Shown: positions 35,103-47,500 of the stretch, piece by piece
Layout: every line of letters starts with the position of its first letter
Position numbering within the stretch: position 1 is the stretch's first letter
The notes under the pieces: generated by a model
The model's input: only the letters and a program-made list of their open reading frames with translations
Told to the model about the DNA's origin: nothing
Database searches by the model: none
Made by a program: the position numbers and the translations under genes
Assembly (NCBI GenBank): GCA_022579005.1
Contig: MU401466.1
Span: 168,785 to 232,784, forward strand
Direction of reading: 5' to 3'
Source of the DNA: Poronia punctata
Taxonomy: Eukaryota > Ascomycota > Sordariomycetes > Xylariales > Xylariaceae
DNA length: 64,000 nt

Positions 35103-36362
35103 GAATATATATATAAAAAAGGGAAAGAAATTTACTTTTTTCAAATAAAAACAACTTAATTCCTTTCCTTTTCCTATTCTTATTTATTTATACTCGTACA
35201 CATTAAAACAAAAACAAAAACAAACGAGTAAAACTTCCCCTCAACTTTCAACTCCTCCCGAATCCAACCGGGGAAGAAGAAAAAAACCCACTTTCCCTTC
35301 CCAACGAAACAGCGCAACCCTTGTCCGTCTCATGATATCCAATCAAGCAAAGAGGAATCCTTTTTGGGTGCTGGGATCTATGTAGGAAGCGGGGGATTGA
35401 TTCTTTGAAATCAATTTGCGCTTTTTGCTTTGATGATACCTAGTACACGTATACGTACACAAAACGTAGGAATGCAATTAAACCCAAGGCAAGGAAGGGA
35501 GCGAATACGATTTTTGTTGGTTTATTCAAACGCGAGGATAAATCTCTGTGCGTTAGTTGTCTGTCTTGTCTTGTCTGGTGTGTGTTGCGAAAACGAACAC
35601 GCGGAAATAGGGATTCGGATTCGGATATCGCGATGAGGGGGAAGGGGGGGGATGAAATTCACACACACACGCCAAGATCCACATAAAATGGAATCGAGTC
35701 ATGGGTAAGTAAGTAATCTTGTATTATAGGATTCGAATCGATATAGGCTATCTCTACTTTACCTATTTATTCACTTACATGTATGTTTTAAAAGGATCAA
35801 TTCATAGGATTTCATACCCCGAAAAGTGAAAAGGTCATGGCGGTAGTTAGTTCTTTTAATAGAAAAAAAAAGGATTAAATGTCGGTGTAGCTTAGTTCCT
35901 GTTGTCAAGGGTATATGATTGCTTACCTTAGGTACAAATGAACAATCCTTACTCATTCTTTTGTGATGACAACTGCTACAAATCTAGGCTACCGGAATAT
36001 GCTGGATGGAAAACACTGTTCATTCCGACCTGAGGGGGGGGAGCTGTGAGGAGCGTATGAGAACTTGGCGAGCTGTAGCCGAGGTCATGCGATTGTTAGG
36101 AAGGGACAGGAATATCTCACACCCAGGATATAGACCGGCCCATTACAGTATAGTAGATAACTCTCTCCTATTCAGGTTCAAGTCGTTGAATTCCATTGCA
36201 TGTCATGTAGGTACTTGAGGCCAACATCTCAACAGCTTCTATGTATAGCTACACAGACACGCTCCCATAAAGCGTTTCCTTGTTACTCATAACCCTAGAC
36301 TCCTACTAGAGTCTTGCAAAGTATTGACAGGTAAGACACCTACACCCCCGGACCCTTTTGAC
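35103..36362. other. Intergenic, no gene recognised
   Basis: Promoter of the SDR on one side, 3' flank of the cellobiohydrolase on the other. A-rich and T-rich runs, a (CA)n run near 35660, no protein-like frame. Confidence 0.55.
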
Positions 36363-38121
36363 TTACTCAAACGGAGGGTTGGCGTTGTGGTATAGCTGCT
36401 CAAAGTAAGCCTCGAACCAGGCACCAGCCTCAGGTGCCGGGGTCAAGGCGGAAGCAAGACCGCAGTGGAAATCGTAACGAGAAGCGCTGGTATCGCTGGT
36501 ACCGTCACATTCACCACCGGGCTTGATCCATACAAAGGCGTCGAGAAGGCTGCTTCCAGTGTTTGCCGAAGGACGCTTACCGAAGCCAGCGCCTCGGACG
36601 TTGCACCATTCACCCCACTCGTGCTGGCCCGTCGGTTGCTTGCCGCTGCGACCCGTGTCGGTGATGAAATGGGCATCCCATCCTTCAGCCTTCAGGAGAG
36701 GGGCCAAGGCATTGACGTAGCTGGATTCGTCGCAGACCGAGTTGCCCTGCGTGTATGATGGGCAGGTGCTGATCTGCCACGCGTTGTAATTGGCCACATT
36801 GGTGGCGAGACCACGGAGAGCAGCTGGCTTTCCCGCATCGTTGTAGAGCTTGCCGTACATTTGGGCGGCCGGGGTCAAGTTAGCCGGCCAACCAAGCCAA
36901 CCAGCATGGCCGGCATCGAGATACATGGACACATTCGGCAGGTTCAGCTTTGTGATCGCATAGTTGGTACACTCGAGGTAGGCTGACTTGGCACCGGCAC
37001 ACTTGGAAACGCTCAAGTTGGTGACCAAGTTGGCGAGAGAGTCGGGCTCTGATGGATGACACATTCATCAGTAAATCGTCGACATCCAACTGCGCCGCTC
37101 CATGTCTTGTACTTACCGACAACCAAGATAACACGGACATCCGAGTATTTCTTGAGGACGGTCACGATGGCATCAATGTACTCCTTGTACTTGGCAACAC
37201 CGCCGTTTGCAATCGAGTACTCGCCGTTGGAAGCCGCAGCGGCGCAATCACGGTCGGGGAGATCGTAGACGACAAAGATACCGGCATAGTTGCCACCCTT
37301 GGCATTCGCTGCCCGGATGTCCGCCATGGTCGTTTCCATGAGCTCGACCTTGTCACGGGTATCTCTGCCGCATGTTAGCTCTGGACAGAAAAGCATCTTG
37401 TCTGTACCTACAGCCACATAAAACTAGGTACTTTGGCAACGTCGGCCGCTTTAGGGCCTAGAGTTGGTACGGCATATGCGCTCACTTCCGACGCATAGTA
37501 CGAGTTGGCCCACATCTCCACTCCGGAGAAAGGGTTACCGGTTGCGATGGCCGTTCCAGAGCCTCCAGGGGCCGACGTGGTAGACGTGCCCTTGCTCGTA
37601 GACTGTTGAGGGAGGAGGGGTGTTAGTACCATTCGAATGCCACTGCTCTGTGGCCATAGACAAGCATGTAACAGCCTCCAGGAGCAGGAGTGAGAGACGG
37701 CGGGCATAAAACCTACTTGACTGCTTGATGAAGTCTTCGTCGAAGAAGATGTCGATCGGGTTGTAGTCGTGGTCGTGGTCGTGGTCGTGGTCGTCGTTTG
37801 ACCAGAACCTGGTACGCATTGGCTTTGGAAGTTTGGTCAGATACCTAATCCTCGAGACGATGTTGTTTTAGTGTGTAATACCTGTAGTAATCACTCTGCT
37901 TGACGCAGGTATAGCCGCTCGTGCAGCAGGTTGCGCCAGTGTATGTTAGACCGCCGCATTGCTGCCTGTAAGAAGAGGTTAGTCACGGTAAATAACAAGA
38001 TATGAATTAGATTGCAATACCATTGGCCCGCGCAGTTCTGACGCTGCTCGAGTATACCCTCGAAAGGGACGGCAAGAGCTAAAGAGCTCAAGGCCGCAAT
38101 GAGGAACGTCTTGGCCGACAT
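36363..38121 (-). CDS. cel6A: Cellobiohydrolase II, GH6 with N-terminal CBM1, 6 exons, 471 aa
   Basis: Secreted exo-cellulase that releases cellobiose from non-reducing chain ends with inversion. Minus-strand exons 38121-38021, 37965-37882, 37822-37717, 37602-37412, 37364-37117 and 37048-36363. Order: signal peptide (MSAKTFLIAALSSLALAVP); CBM1 with its conserved cysteines (CAGQW, CGG, CC, CV), only visible after splicing; a Thr/Ser linker with a repeated ACC-ACG codon tract; and the GH6 domain. Catalytic landmarks are present: MWLDTRDKV, YDLPDRDCAA (acid Asp), VVEPDSLANLV and WIKPGGECDGTSD (base Asp). The length is typical of Cel6A. A TATAAAGC element lies about 97 bases upstream. Expected to be induced by cellulose and repressed by glucose, from family knowledge. 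Confidence 0.97.
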
Positions 38122-38217
38122 ATCGCCCGAATTGCTGTCTTGGTTGGAGAAGACGGTATGTGTTTTGACTTCTTGACTGGTGTATAACTTCATCTTACGA
38201 GAGGGCGCGTCGAAAGG

Positions 38218-38225
38218 GCTTTATA
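38218..38225 (-). promoter_or_regulatory. TATA box of cel6A
   Basis: TATAAAGC on the minus strand, about 97 bases upstream of the ATG. Confidence 0.55.
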
Positions 38226-40141
38226 ACGACATTCGACCACATCGTGTCCCTGCTTCACGGCGGCTAGACGGGAACGATGGCGTCGGCGAGGGGCCCTATA
38301 GGTAGTTTGGCTTAGGGGGAGGTTCCTACCATTACATGGCTATGATGAGAAGCCACGAGTCTGATATCGTCAGAGCGCTTAGACGATGGAAGTCGAGGCA
38401 AAACAAGTTCGTCTTCCCACTGCTACTGACGGAGATGCGGTCGATCTTGCCGGTAAACGGTATGCGGGCCAGATCGATGACAGACCCGCAAAACCATCTC
38501 GAGCCTCACTAGTTGGTCCCGTGCAGCAGCTACGGGACATCGTCAGTGGAAACGAAGGTTCAAGGACGAGGGGAAGAGCCCGTCTACCAATTATCGTGGA
38601 GGATAGGCTTCAGAAGTCGAAGGGACCCGGCGGGCTGGAAGGGCGTTCTAGACTTTAGCCCGATTAGGGAAAGATCTTCGGAGGTGTACCTTTCGCAAAT
38701 CCCAATTGGGGAGGTCAAAAAACAGGCATGCCGGCCACGAGCCGGCTCGGCAGGGCGCGACAAAAACTCAAAAACCCAAATTCAGACTCGAGTAGGTTAG
38801 GTAGAAGCGATTATGCATCATGTCCATTTCAGTAGGTAGGTAGGTACCTATGCATGAAGCTCCTTAGTCTAGGCCTCACCTTCCTCATGGCCCAGGCTAG
38901 CTACCTTAGTCATGCCGTAGCAGAGCTAGACGCCCGAACCAAACAAGTTTAGAACCGAGCGCCACAAGACCCCCCATACTGAAGCGAGTCCAGCTAGCTG
39001 CGACAACGATAGGCGTGATGCCTCCGAAAGACTTCTATGAGTTAGTCTCCGTCGAAATCTACGCCAAGACCACGGCCCAGACCAGCCTGATCGCGGACAT
39101 GGTAGGCATGGCGGGCATTGAACGGAGATTTGTAGGCATGCTCCCGGGCTGGCGCCAACTCAAGCCGTATTCCACGACGAATCATGGGAGCCAAAGACAC
39201 GAGGCAAAATAGAGGGCTTCCACGTGAGCGAGTTGCGCTGTATCTTAGTAATACTCGGTACTCGTGGTCACTTGGATAGTACGAAATCAGAGTTTCTTCT
39301 TCAAGTTTCCACGATACGGACGACAACTCCGAAGACTGTGGGAGTATAGTTAAATCTGTATGGCCCGGCGTTGCGAGATCTTGATGCCGCTTTTCTTGTA
39401 CGAAGCCGAAGGGGGTCGATCATTGCGACTGAACGGGAATGGTTCCCCAAGCAAAGTAGGTACATACCTAGGTAAGGTAGGTATCGGATAGCTCTTGCTG
39501 TTGCAGGTCGATGTCTTTCAGGTATCGTCACCTTATCTAGACAGACTGTTATAGACAGAGGCATTTTAAGGTTGTTTCCAGATACTAACCAGTTTACGAA
39601 GATCCGCTTCCCTCTCTTAGGTATCACCTACTCATACACATATACGCATGGAGATGAAATCTAAACCTTGATAGAATCGACGCTGTGACTTACCTCGCCT
39701 TATAACTAGGTAGGTATGTATCCGGCAATAACATCGTTATACGGTCACAGTTTCCCGGCTCGGTATGAAAATAAACAGTATAGTATCATAGTTTCATACA
39801 ATTGAGCGGCAATATCCATTAACGCGTCTACCAAGTGAATTCTCCACTGTACATTCCTGTAACATGGAAATACATTTTTGTACCTACTCGGATTGGTCAA
39901 GCGCTTTTCAGGTGCGTCGATCTCTACGGGTACCCGTACATTTACGTTACGAGTACGTGTACGCGTTGGAGGTACCAATGTAGGATAGGGGTCCGAGCCA
40001 GGTACCTACAGAATAGAGCGTCACCGACAGAAAGTCGATGAGTGCTTGTCACATTTGCGATGCGGGCGACATCTGTCCACCTCATTTACAACTACCAATC
40101 AAATCTACACAAGCCCGCCTCCGGCCTCTACCTTTGGCAAG
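38226..40141. other. Intergenic between divergent genes
   Basis: Upstream region of cel6A (minus) and of AP-2 mu (plus). No convincing gene; frames at 38386-38658 and 39015-39212 look random. TAGGTAGGTACC words occur at 38836-38850 and 39460-39485. Confidence 0.55.
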
Positions 40142-41598
40142 ATGCTGTCAGGCATCCTGATATTCAATCAAAAGGGCGAAAACCTCATCTTCCGTGCCTT
40201 CCGGAACGATTGTCGACCGCGCCTTGCCGACGTCTTCCGCATTCAAGTCATCTCAAATCCCCAAGTCCGATCGCCCATCCTCACCCTCGGCAGCACCACG
40301 TTCAGCCATGTCAAGCACGAGAACATCTACCTTGTTGCTATCACCAAGAGTAATGCCAATGCCGCCCTGGTCTTCGAGTTCCTATACCGCCTCATCCAGC
40401 TGGGGCGGGGATACTTTGGCAAGTTCGACGAGGAGGCTGTTAAAAACAACTTCGTGCTGGTTTACGAGCTTCTAGATGGTACGAGTTCAAGCCTCGCCCT
40501 TTCCCATATTACATCTAATCTATGTTCGGCCCATCGCTGACTTCCTACCACGCCGACAGAAATCATTGATTTTGGATACCCACAGAATACCGAGACAGAC
40601 ACATTGAAGATGTACATAACCACCGAAGGCGTCAAGTCTGAGCGCGCGCCAGAAGACTCGGCCAAGATCACGATGCAGGCCACCGGGGCGCTGTCCTGGA
40701 GGAAGGCAGATGTCAAATACCGGAAAAATGAAGCCTTCGTCGACGTCATCGAAGACGTCAATCTGCTCATGTCTGCCACAGGCGCCGTTCTCCGTGCCGA
40801 TGTTACGGGTCAGATCATAATGCGAGCTTACCTCTCCGGCACCCCCGAATGCAAGTTCGGGCTCAATGACCGGTTATTATTAGATCAGGATGGTCTCCAA
40901 TCCTTACCTAGTGGGAATCGACTGGGCACCAAGGCCACCAAGGCCGCGGCCGGGAGCGTCACCCTGGAGGATTGCCAGTTTCACCAATGTGTCAAGCTAG
41001 GCAAGTTCGATTCGGACCGCATTATATCTTTCGTGCCTCCGGATGGTGAATTCGAGCTCATGCGCTATCGAGCGACCGAAAACGTAAACCTGCCGTTCAA
41101 GGTACATGCCATCGTCAACGAAGTCGGGAAGACCAAGGTAGAATACAGCATAGGGCTCAAGGCCAATTTTGGTAGTAAGCTCTTTGCAACCAATGTTGTC
41201 GTCCGTATCCCCACGCCGCTCAATACCGCTCGCATCACCGAACGCTGTACACAGGGCAAGGCCAAGTATGAACCGAGTGAAAACCACATTGTTTGGAAAA
41301 TCGGCCGGTTTACTGGCCAAAGCGAGTTCGTCCTGAGTGCCGAAGCCGAGTTGACAAGCATGACCAACCAGAAGGCCTGGTCACGACCACCTCTGAGTCT
41401 GAGCTTCAGCCTTTTGATGTTCACCAGCTCTGGGCTTCTGGTGCGATATTTAAAGGTGTTCGAGAAAAGTAACTATCCGAGTGTTAAGTGGGTGCGATAT
41501 ATGACGAGGGCTGGTTCATATGAGATACGGTAAGAAATCGCTGCTTTATTCCGAGTTTGGGAGGTGAGATGCTAACCCGAACCTATCGCAGATTCTGA
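40142..41598 (+). CDS. APM4: AP-2 complex mu (medium) subunit, 3 exons, 437 aa
   Basis: Clathrin adaptor subunit that recognises Yxx-phi cargo signals at the plasma membrane during endocytosis. Exons 40142-40478, 40560-41529 and a 7-base terminal exon 41592-41598. The N-terminal longin-like domain (1-140) begins MLSGILIFNQKGENLIFRAF and includes VFEFLYRLIQLGRGYF and [20 protein letters not shown], which is completed across intron 1. The mu homology domain runs from about 170 to 437 (FVPPDGEFELMRYR; WKIGRF). The tiny last exon supplies only the final Phe and the stop. Without it, reading through gives an early TAA after Arg, so the splice changes the C-terminus by a single residue. In filamentous fungi AP-2 supports polar growth at the hyphal apex. 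Confidence 0.95.
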
Positions 41599-42842
41599 GC
41601 AAGCGTTAAAGCACGCTCGCAAGTACGTACTAATATGCAACTCGTGCAAAATAACATCTTAGTTGCGCGAGACGTAACGGCGGAAAATAGGGGGAGTCGT
41701 GTCCGACCAAAGAGGTCGGATTCAGAGGCTATTTATTGCTGAAGCAGCCTGCTAGCATGATACCCGTCGTCTACGCCTTAAGTTGCCTGGATACCCATAC
41801 TGAGCCGCAATATGCAAGCTTGCATACTTCGACGCTGTGGGTCATGGGCTTGATCACGATCCAGAAAACGCAGTACAAACCAAGTCGTACTGACACACCC
41901 TAGCTATCGGGTGGTCTATAATTTTTGAAACCCTATACACTACTACGCCCAGAGTCCCGGACAATGAGATTAAGAATATTCAAGGTCATTATACGCAGCG
42001 GTGGCTAATGGCGCACATATATCCTAAAAGGTCAAAACACAAGGCTCGCGGATTCCGTTGGAATGAAAGACGAAAGGGGGCGTTAGGAGTAACAACAGCG
42101 GGTGTATCATCCCACACACATGTCAACAAGCGAAGACGGTGGGAATTTTTTATGAACTTGGCAAGCATCCTTCTCAGAGGCCTGAGACCCAGAATATGCT
42201 TGCATTATGTCCCAACTGCCTCGGCAGCGAGTACCTTGTTTGGTCAATTTAGTAGAGCAACGGCACATAGTTCAATAAGTACTACGATCAAATGCACTGC
42301 GTCACTTATCTATGATGCTGTGTCAATGAGATGCCGGCATAGGTGCAGGCCAAAGTCTCTATCCACTAGAATTTGAAGCCTCAGCTACGGGAACGAGACA
42401 CTTACGAGATATTAAACAAACAGGCAAGGTCGCCTCAAGTACGTTCGTGTAGGTTTCAATATGTTTAGAAGAATTGACTGCCGACCTAGAGAATACACAC
42501 TTTACCATACATAGGAAGGGGTGTAAGATGGGTACGGTGGGGGGTTTCCTCAACCAATGTTGTTTTACGTTGCAGCCAAGAAGACAATGAATTCGACGAG
42601 CTTCTATCTTGTTTCCACTGGCCACAGATTTTTTCTCTGTTCGGTCCGCCTGGTACAGCCCAGGTGCTTCGACTGGCATTATCCCGCAATACGTCGATGA
42701 GAATCTGAGATGATTATTACGATATAATATTCAAGATTTTTAACAGCGTCTCACCCGAGAGGTTTCCGGGCTTTGGATTCCTAGGTTCGAATACATCGCA
42801 TAATTTGTGTATGCAACGTCGGGTCAGACCGCAAATCCAAAG
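41599..42842. other. Intergenic, no gene recognised
   Basis: Holds the AP-2 mu 3' flank and the methyltransferase promoter. A plus-strand frame at 42008-42376 has no family character and is not called. Confidence 0.55.
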
Positions 42843-43619
42843 ATGCCTGCCGACTTTGAGAAACAGGCCTACTGGCACGACCGTTTCTCTTCGGAAACTT
42901 CATTCGAATGGTTGACACCATCAGCAACATTCATGTCCATAATCGAACCCCATCTTCGACAATGGACCCCATCCTCAGGCGACTTCAAAACGAAGGCGAG
43001 GAAGTCGAGACCTAGGATCCTGCACCTAGGCTCCGGTACCAGCGATCTACACACGTGTTTCCGGGAACGCGGCTACCTCGACGTGACAAACGCCGACTAC
43101 GAGCCGCTGGCCTTAGACCGCGGGCGACAGATTGAAAAGGACGTCTTTGGGGATGTGCGGACCAAGTACGCGCTTGTGGATGTCACCAGATTGCGCTCGG
43201 ACTTGATGAGCTCGAGCCGGTCTTCTTCATATTCCCACCCGGAGCGGAATCCAGACCGGGGGAATACAGATACCGGCAGCAGCTCAGAAACCGATAGCGA
43301 CGCTGATTCAAGTTCAAATTGGCCCCGCAAAAGACGCTACGAAAAGACACACACATTCGACCTCGTCGTCGACAAGGGCACCGCCGACGCCGTGTCCTGC
43401 GGTGGAGAAGAGCATTTAAGAAACATGGTGCGCAGCGTCCGGGATTGCGTCACGCCAGACGGCGCTTGGATATCGCTGAGTTACTCGGCGTCTCGGTTCG
43501 ACTTGCCGGTCGAGCATATGCCGTTTGATGTACAAGTCATTGCCAAGGTCCCGACGGCCAAGACGAGGCCGACTGATCCGGATATATACTACTGGTGTTA
43601 TCTTTTACGGCCCAGGTAG
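42843..43619 (+). CDS. Class I SAM methyltransferase, EEF1AKMT4/METTL13-like, 258 aa
   Basis: S-adenosylmethionine-dependent methyltransferase, probably acting on protein; the closest named relatives methylate elongation factor 1A. Single exon. Features: the N-terminal helix YWHDRFSSETSFEWL, motif I ILHLGSGTSDL (GxGxS variant), VTNADYEPLAL with the acidic residue that binds the ribose, and the signature FDLVVDKGTADAV (the DKGT subfamily marker). The core is interrupted by a Ser/Asp/Arg-rich insertion of about 55 residues (roughly 124-180) between the VDVTRL strand and the FDLVVDKGT strand, absent from compact homologues as I recall them. Start chosen at MPADFEK; the 12 codons upstream are open but start with GTG. 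Confidence 0.85.
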   Translation: MPADFEKQAYWHDRFSSETSFEWLTPSATFMSIIEPHLRQWTPSSGDFKTKARKSRPRILHLGSGTSDLHTCFRERGYLDVTNADYEPLALDRGRQIEKDVFGDVRTKYALVDVTRLRSDLMSSSRSSSYSHPERNPDRGNTDTGSSSETDSDADSSSNWPRKRRYEKTHTFDLVVDKGTADAVSCGGEEHLRNMVRSVRDCVTPDGAWISLSYSASRFDLPVEHMPFDVQVIAKVPTAKTRPTDPDIYYWCYLLRPR

Positions 43620-44538
43620 AAGAAGAAGATGAAAAGGACATGACAGGTAAATAGAATACTATTTGTAACGGTATAAGCCCAAGTCTCGAGTGCTGTTTCA
43701 TCCCCAAGGATCCTCGAAAGGTTTGGTCTCGAACCATATGATGTAATGTGCTAAACACAACAAGTTAATAAGATTGGGGGACTGGATCGAAAGTTCAAAA
43801 CCGAGTGTGCTGTGCGTACTACTGAACACTGTACTAGGCACGGTATTGCGGATACCAATTAGTGTTGCCGGTAACCGATCTTTCCCCCCTAGAGTTCCTA
43901 GTACTAGCTTCCCCCGCCAACAAAACATCACAGCCAATATGCCCGCTATAAAGTCCCGGTGTTGAGGGTAAAAGAGGACCTCGACCATCGAGGGCTTGGC
44001 AATGACCTCATTCTGCCTCGTTCTCCTGCTTCCTTCCCTGTCAATACGAAACTCAATGGCTCAGTGGTCTTGCGATGCCCTGTGTTATTCCTCCTCCTAG
44101 CCATAAATCGTGATGCACGTAGAAGCGGGCTGAATGATTGGCTCCTGCCAGTTGCACAAACCAAGGTGTACCACAATTATAGAAAGTGTCGTGAATCCTT
44201 CCACCTCCACGTGTCGGATATCCGTGAGTGATGCTTTGGTTGACATGACACTCACTTGCCTAGAATACATACCTACTCGTACCTACACCCAAGGAGATCT
44301 TATAACCCAAATACCATAATTTTCATCTAGGCACCCCTCCTCATAAGTAATATCGAGATCCCACTGTTACAAGAGCTTGGTGATTTCATCTTCCGACCAA
44401 GAAGACAGATAGAGAACAGATAGGGCATTCATATTCATATCCTTCCCGCGGCCCTCTCGAGTAAAACCGTACACCACATCTAGACACTCGGCCCGCGAAT
44501 CTGCCTATTACCTACACTGCAAAGAGAACACAGTCGAA
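43620..44538. other. Intergenic, no gene recognised
   Basis: 3' flank of the methyltransferase and 5' region of the Mug190-like gene. Nothing else seen. Confidence 0.55.
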
Positions 44539-47500
44539 ATGGCCAACGACGACGAGTTTCAGCGTCAAGATGACCCTGCCACCAACAGAACATACAAACA
44601 ACCGCACAGCGGCAAGCATCCCATCCCCACAGTACAAGAATACAGACACGAAAGAAAGGAGTTGGAGGGCCAACAAAAAGACGAAGAGCGAGCGCAACAA
44701 GGCCCGGAGGACGACTCTAAAGCGAGGCGCGCATACAACTCAGCTAAAGCCATCTTCAAGGACGAGGACCGTGCCGAGTCTGAAAACCGCCATGACCCTT
44801 ATCCCGTTTCAAACCACAACTATGCGAAGAACCTGAGCCAACCTCCCCAGAACAGAGATGCATCCCCCGTCAGGGAGACGGAGTCCATCTCGGACCAGAA
44901 CCAGACGACCGATAATAGCAAAGGGAAGAAGAAAGATGGAAATCAGCAAAAGAACGCGAAGTCGGCGACTGAGGACGCGGCCGGGGCCGTCGACCCCAAA
45001 GAGAAGCGAAAGGCGATGAAGAAGAAGAAGAGACAGGCTGAAGGCCGTGAGGTTACTGATCCAGTAACCCATCTTCCCATCGTGATACATGACCAGACCA
45101 ATAAAGACCTCGATTCTGTGCCTGAGAACGAGCCCGAACCCGGGACGGACCATACAACAGCCACAGGTCCTGCAGGGGCCTCCAAGTCGGAAGAGGAGTT
45201 GCAGTTCGAGAAAGAGAAAAGTCAAAGCGGTTACAACATGATGCAACGTGTATTTCCACCACCAGATTTCAACTCGACAAGAGAGCGGCTGGCCACGGTT
45301 TACACACAAGCCCTTTGTGCCGGATTATCTGCCATTAGCCTATTGGTTTTCTTCTTATTTATAGTGCCGGCGCTGTTTTCATTCCGACACTCCAGGTCCC
45401 TTGACGACGATACCGGCCATGGCTGGCTCCATTACTTGTCCACTTTTTCTCGGCTGATCACATTTCTAGGCCTTGGAGCGGCGACGGTTGTGGGACTGGG
45501 TCAATGGATAAATACAAGGGCCAAAGACATATTCGACGATGAGACATGGGATGCCGAGCGCAGACAGGAGGAGGCTATTCTGGAAGACGACGAAGAATTG
45601 CCCGAATCCGCGCAATGGCTCAATAGCCTTGTTGCTTCCATCTGGCCCTTGGTCAACCCAGATCTCTTCGCCTCCCTCGTTGACCAGATCGAGGACATCA
45701 TGCAGGCTTCTTTACCCAAGGCTATAAAGATGGTAAGCGTTGATGATATGGGCCAGGGAAGCGAGTCGATGCGGATCCTGGGCGTCCGGTGGTTACCCAC
45801 TGGCGCTGCAAGTCAAAGTGTCGGCTCTGATGGAGAGGTGAAAAAGGGGGGGAAATCTCAGGGTGATCGAACTGACCCTCAGAAACTGGAGGACTCTAAT
45901 GCGGAAAAAGACACGGGGGACGGGCAGGATGGCGAGGGAGAACAAGAAGAGAACACTGAGCGCGAAGGCATGGAGGCGGAAGAGGGCGACTTTATCAACT
46001 TGGAACTTGCGGCTGCCTATCGCACTCGTGCGTCGAGTAGCTCTATCAAGGAAAAGGCTAAGAATGCACACCTATACATCAAATTCTACCTTCCGGGCGG
46101 ACTAGCCATCCCAGTGTGGGTCGAGCTCCGCGGCTTGGTTATGACGCTCCGCCTCCGACTTCAACTGACGCCCGACCCGCCTTTTATCGAGCTATGCACC
46201 TTGACCTTCCTAGGACAGCCCAAGGCGAGCATCTCGTGCGTCCCGCTATCCAAGCATAGTTTCAGCTTGACGGATGTCCCGCTTATCTCCTCGTTTGTCA
46301 ACTCTTCCATCAACGCCGCTCTTGCCGAATATGTTGCTCCGAAGAGCTTGACGTTGAACCTCAAGGACATGCTCATGGGCGAAGATTGCAAGCAGAATAC
46401 GGTTGCCTTGGGAGTGATTTGGATATTCATTAGGCGCGCCAGCGGTTTCAAGCAGGGAGATGGCGGAATCGGGCCTATGAAGGGCAGCAGTGATTCCTAC
46501 GTCACGGTGTCCTGGGGCAAGTTCGGCAAGCCCGTCGCCGCTACCCGTATTGCCGAGGGCGAGAACGAACCTAGTTGGCACGAATACGCCAGCATCCTTG
46601 TTACGCCAGAAGAAGTAAACGCCGAGGAAAAGCTGCGGTTACAACTCTGGGATTCGGACAAGTGGACGGCCGACGATGACCTAGGTCGGGTGGAAGTTGA
46701 TTTAAAGGACCTGATGCGGAACAAGGAGAGCTCAAACAGAATGCAAGACCGGGAAGACCGCTTCGCCGGTGGGGACATAGAAGAGGAGATGCCGGGTTCG
46801 TTGGTATGGTCTGTCGGGTATTTTGCCAAGACTGGAATCACAAGACAACAACTGCAAGACCAGACGGTAAACGGAGACATTCGAACCATGGATGCCCTCA
46901 AGGAACATATTTCCGAGTCTTCTAAGAATAAGCTGAGAGAGGCAGCTAAGTCATCAAACGATGAAGAATTCAAACAACAAAAGACACAAGACTTTGGGGA
47001 ACTGGAGAATCAAAGTGAGTCGGCCTGTTTTGTTTTGTTTTGTTCTACTTTTACCCTGCACACTTGTTGATCATGGAAATACTGGGTGACAAGTCGCTAA
47101 TCTGACATGACCTTTTTTTATAGTGATTGTTTCGGCACCTCCTAGCGAGGAATTTGTCTCGGGAATACTTAGCATACAGATTCACAACATTACAGGCCTG
47201 GAGATCCATAAGCTCCAGAAACAAGACAAAGGGGACGGTGGTGACGACGAAGACGAATCAGAGCAGGCCGACGACATGCCTGACAGCTATTGTACCATTA
47301 TCCTAAACCACAAGAAGATCTTCAAGACTCGGACGAAGCCCAAGAACTCGAAGCCCTTCTTCAACGCTGGTACTGAGAGGTTTATCCGGGATTGGCGCAA
47401 CACCGAGGTCATAGTCAGTGTGCGCGACGCACGTGAGAGGGAAGATGACCCCCTTATCGGGCTTGTCTATCTCCCGCTTTCCAAGGCCTTCGCCAAGCGA

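Noticed and set aside
34162..35154. N-terminal extension of the second SDR to 35154
   Set aside because: The added 50 residues come from AT-rich leader and TAAGG repeats, and the internal MPAQGKTIII start fits the SDR fold exactly.
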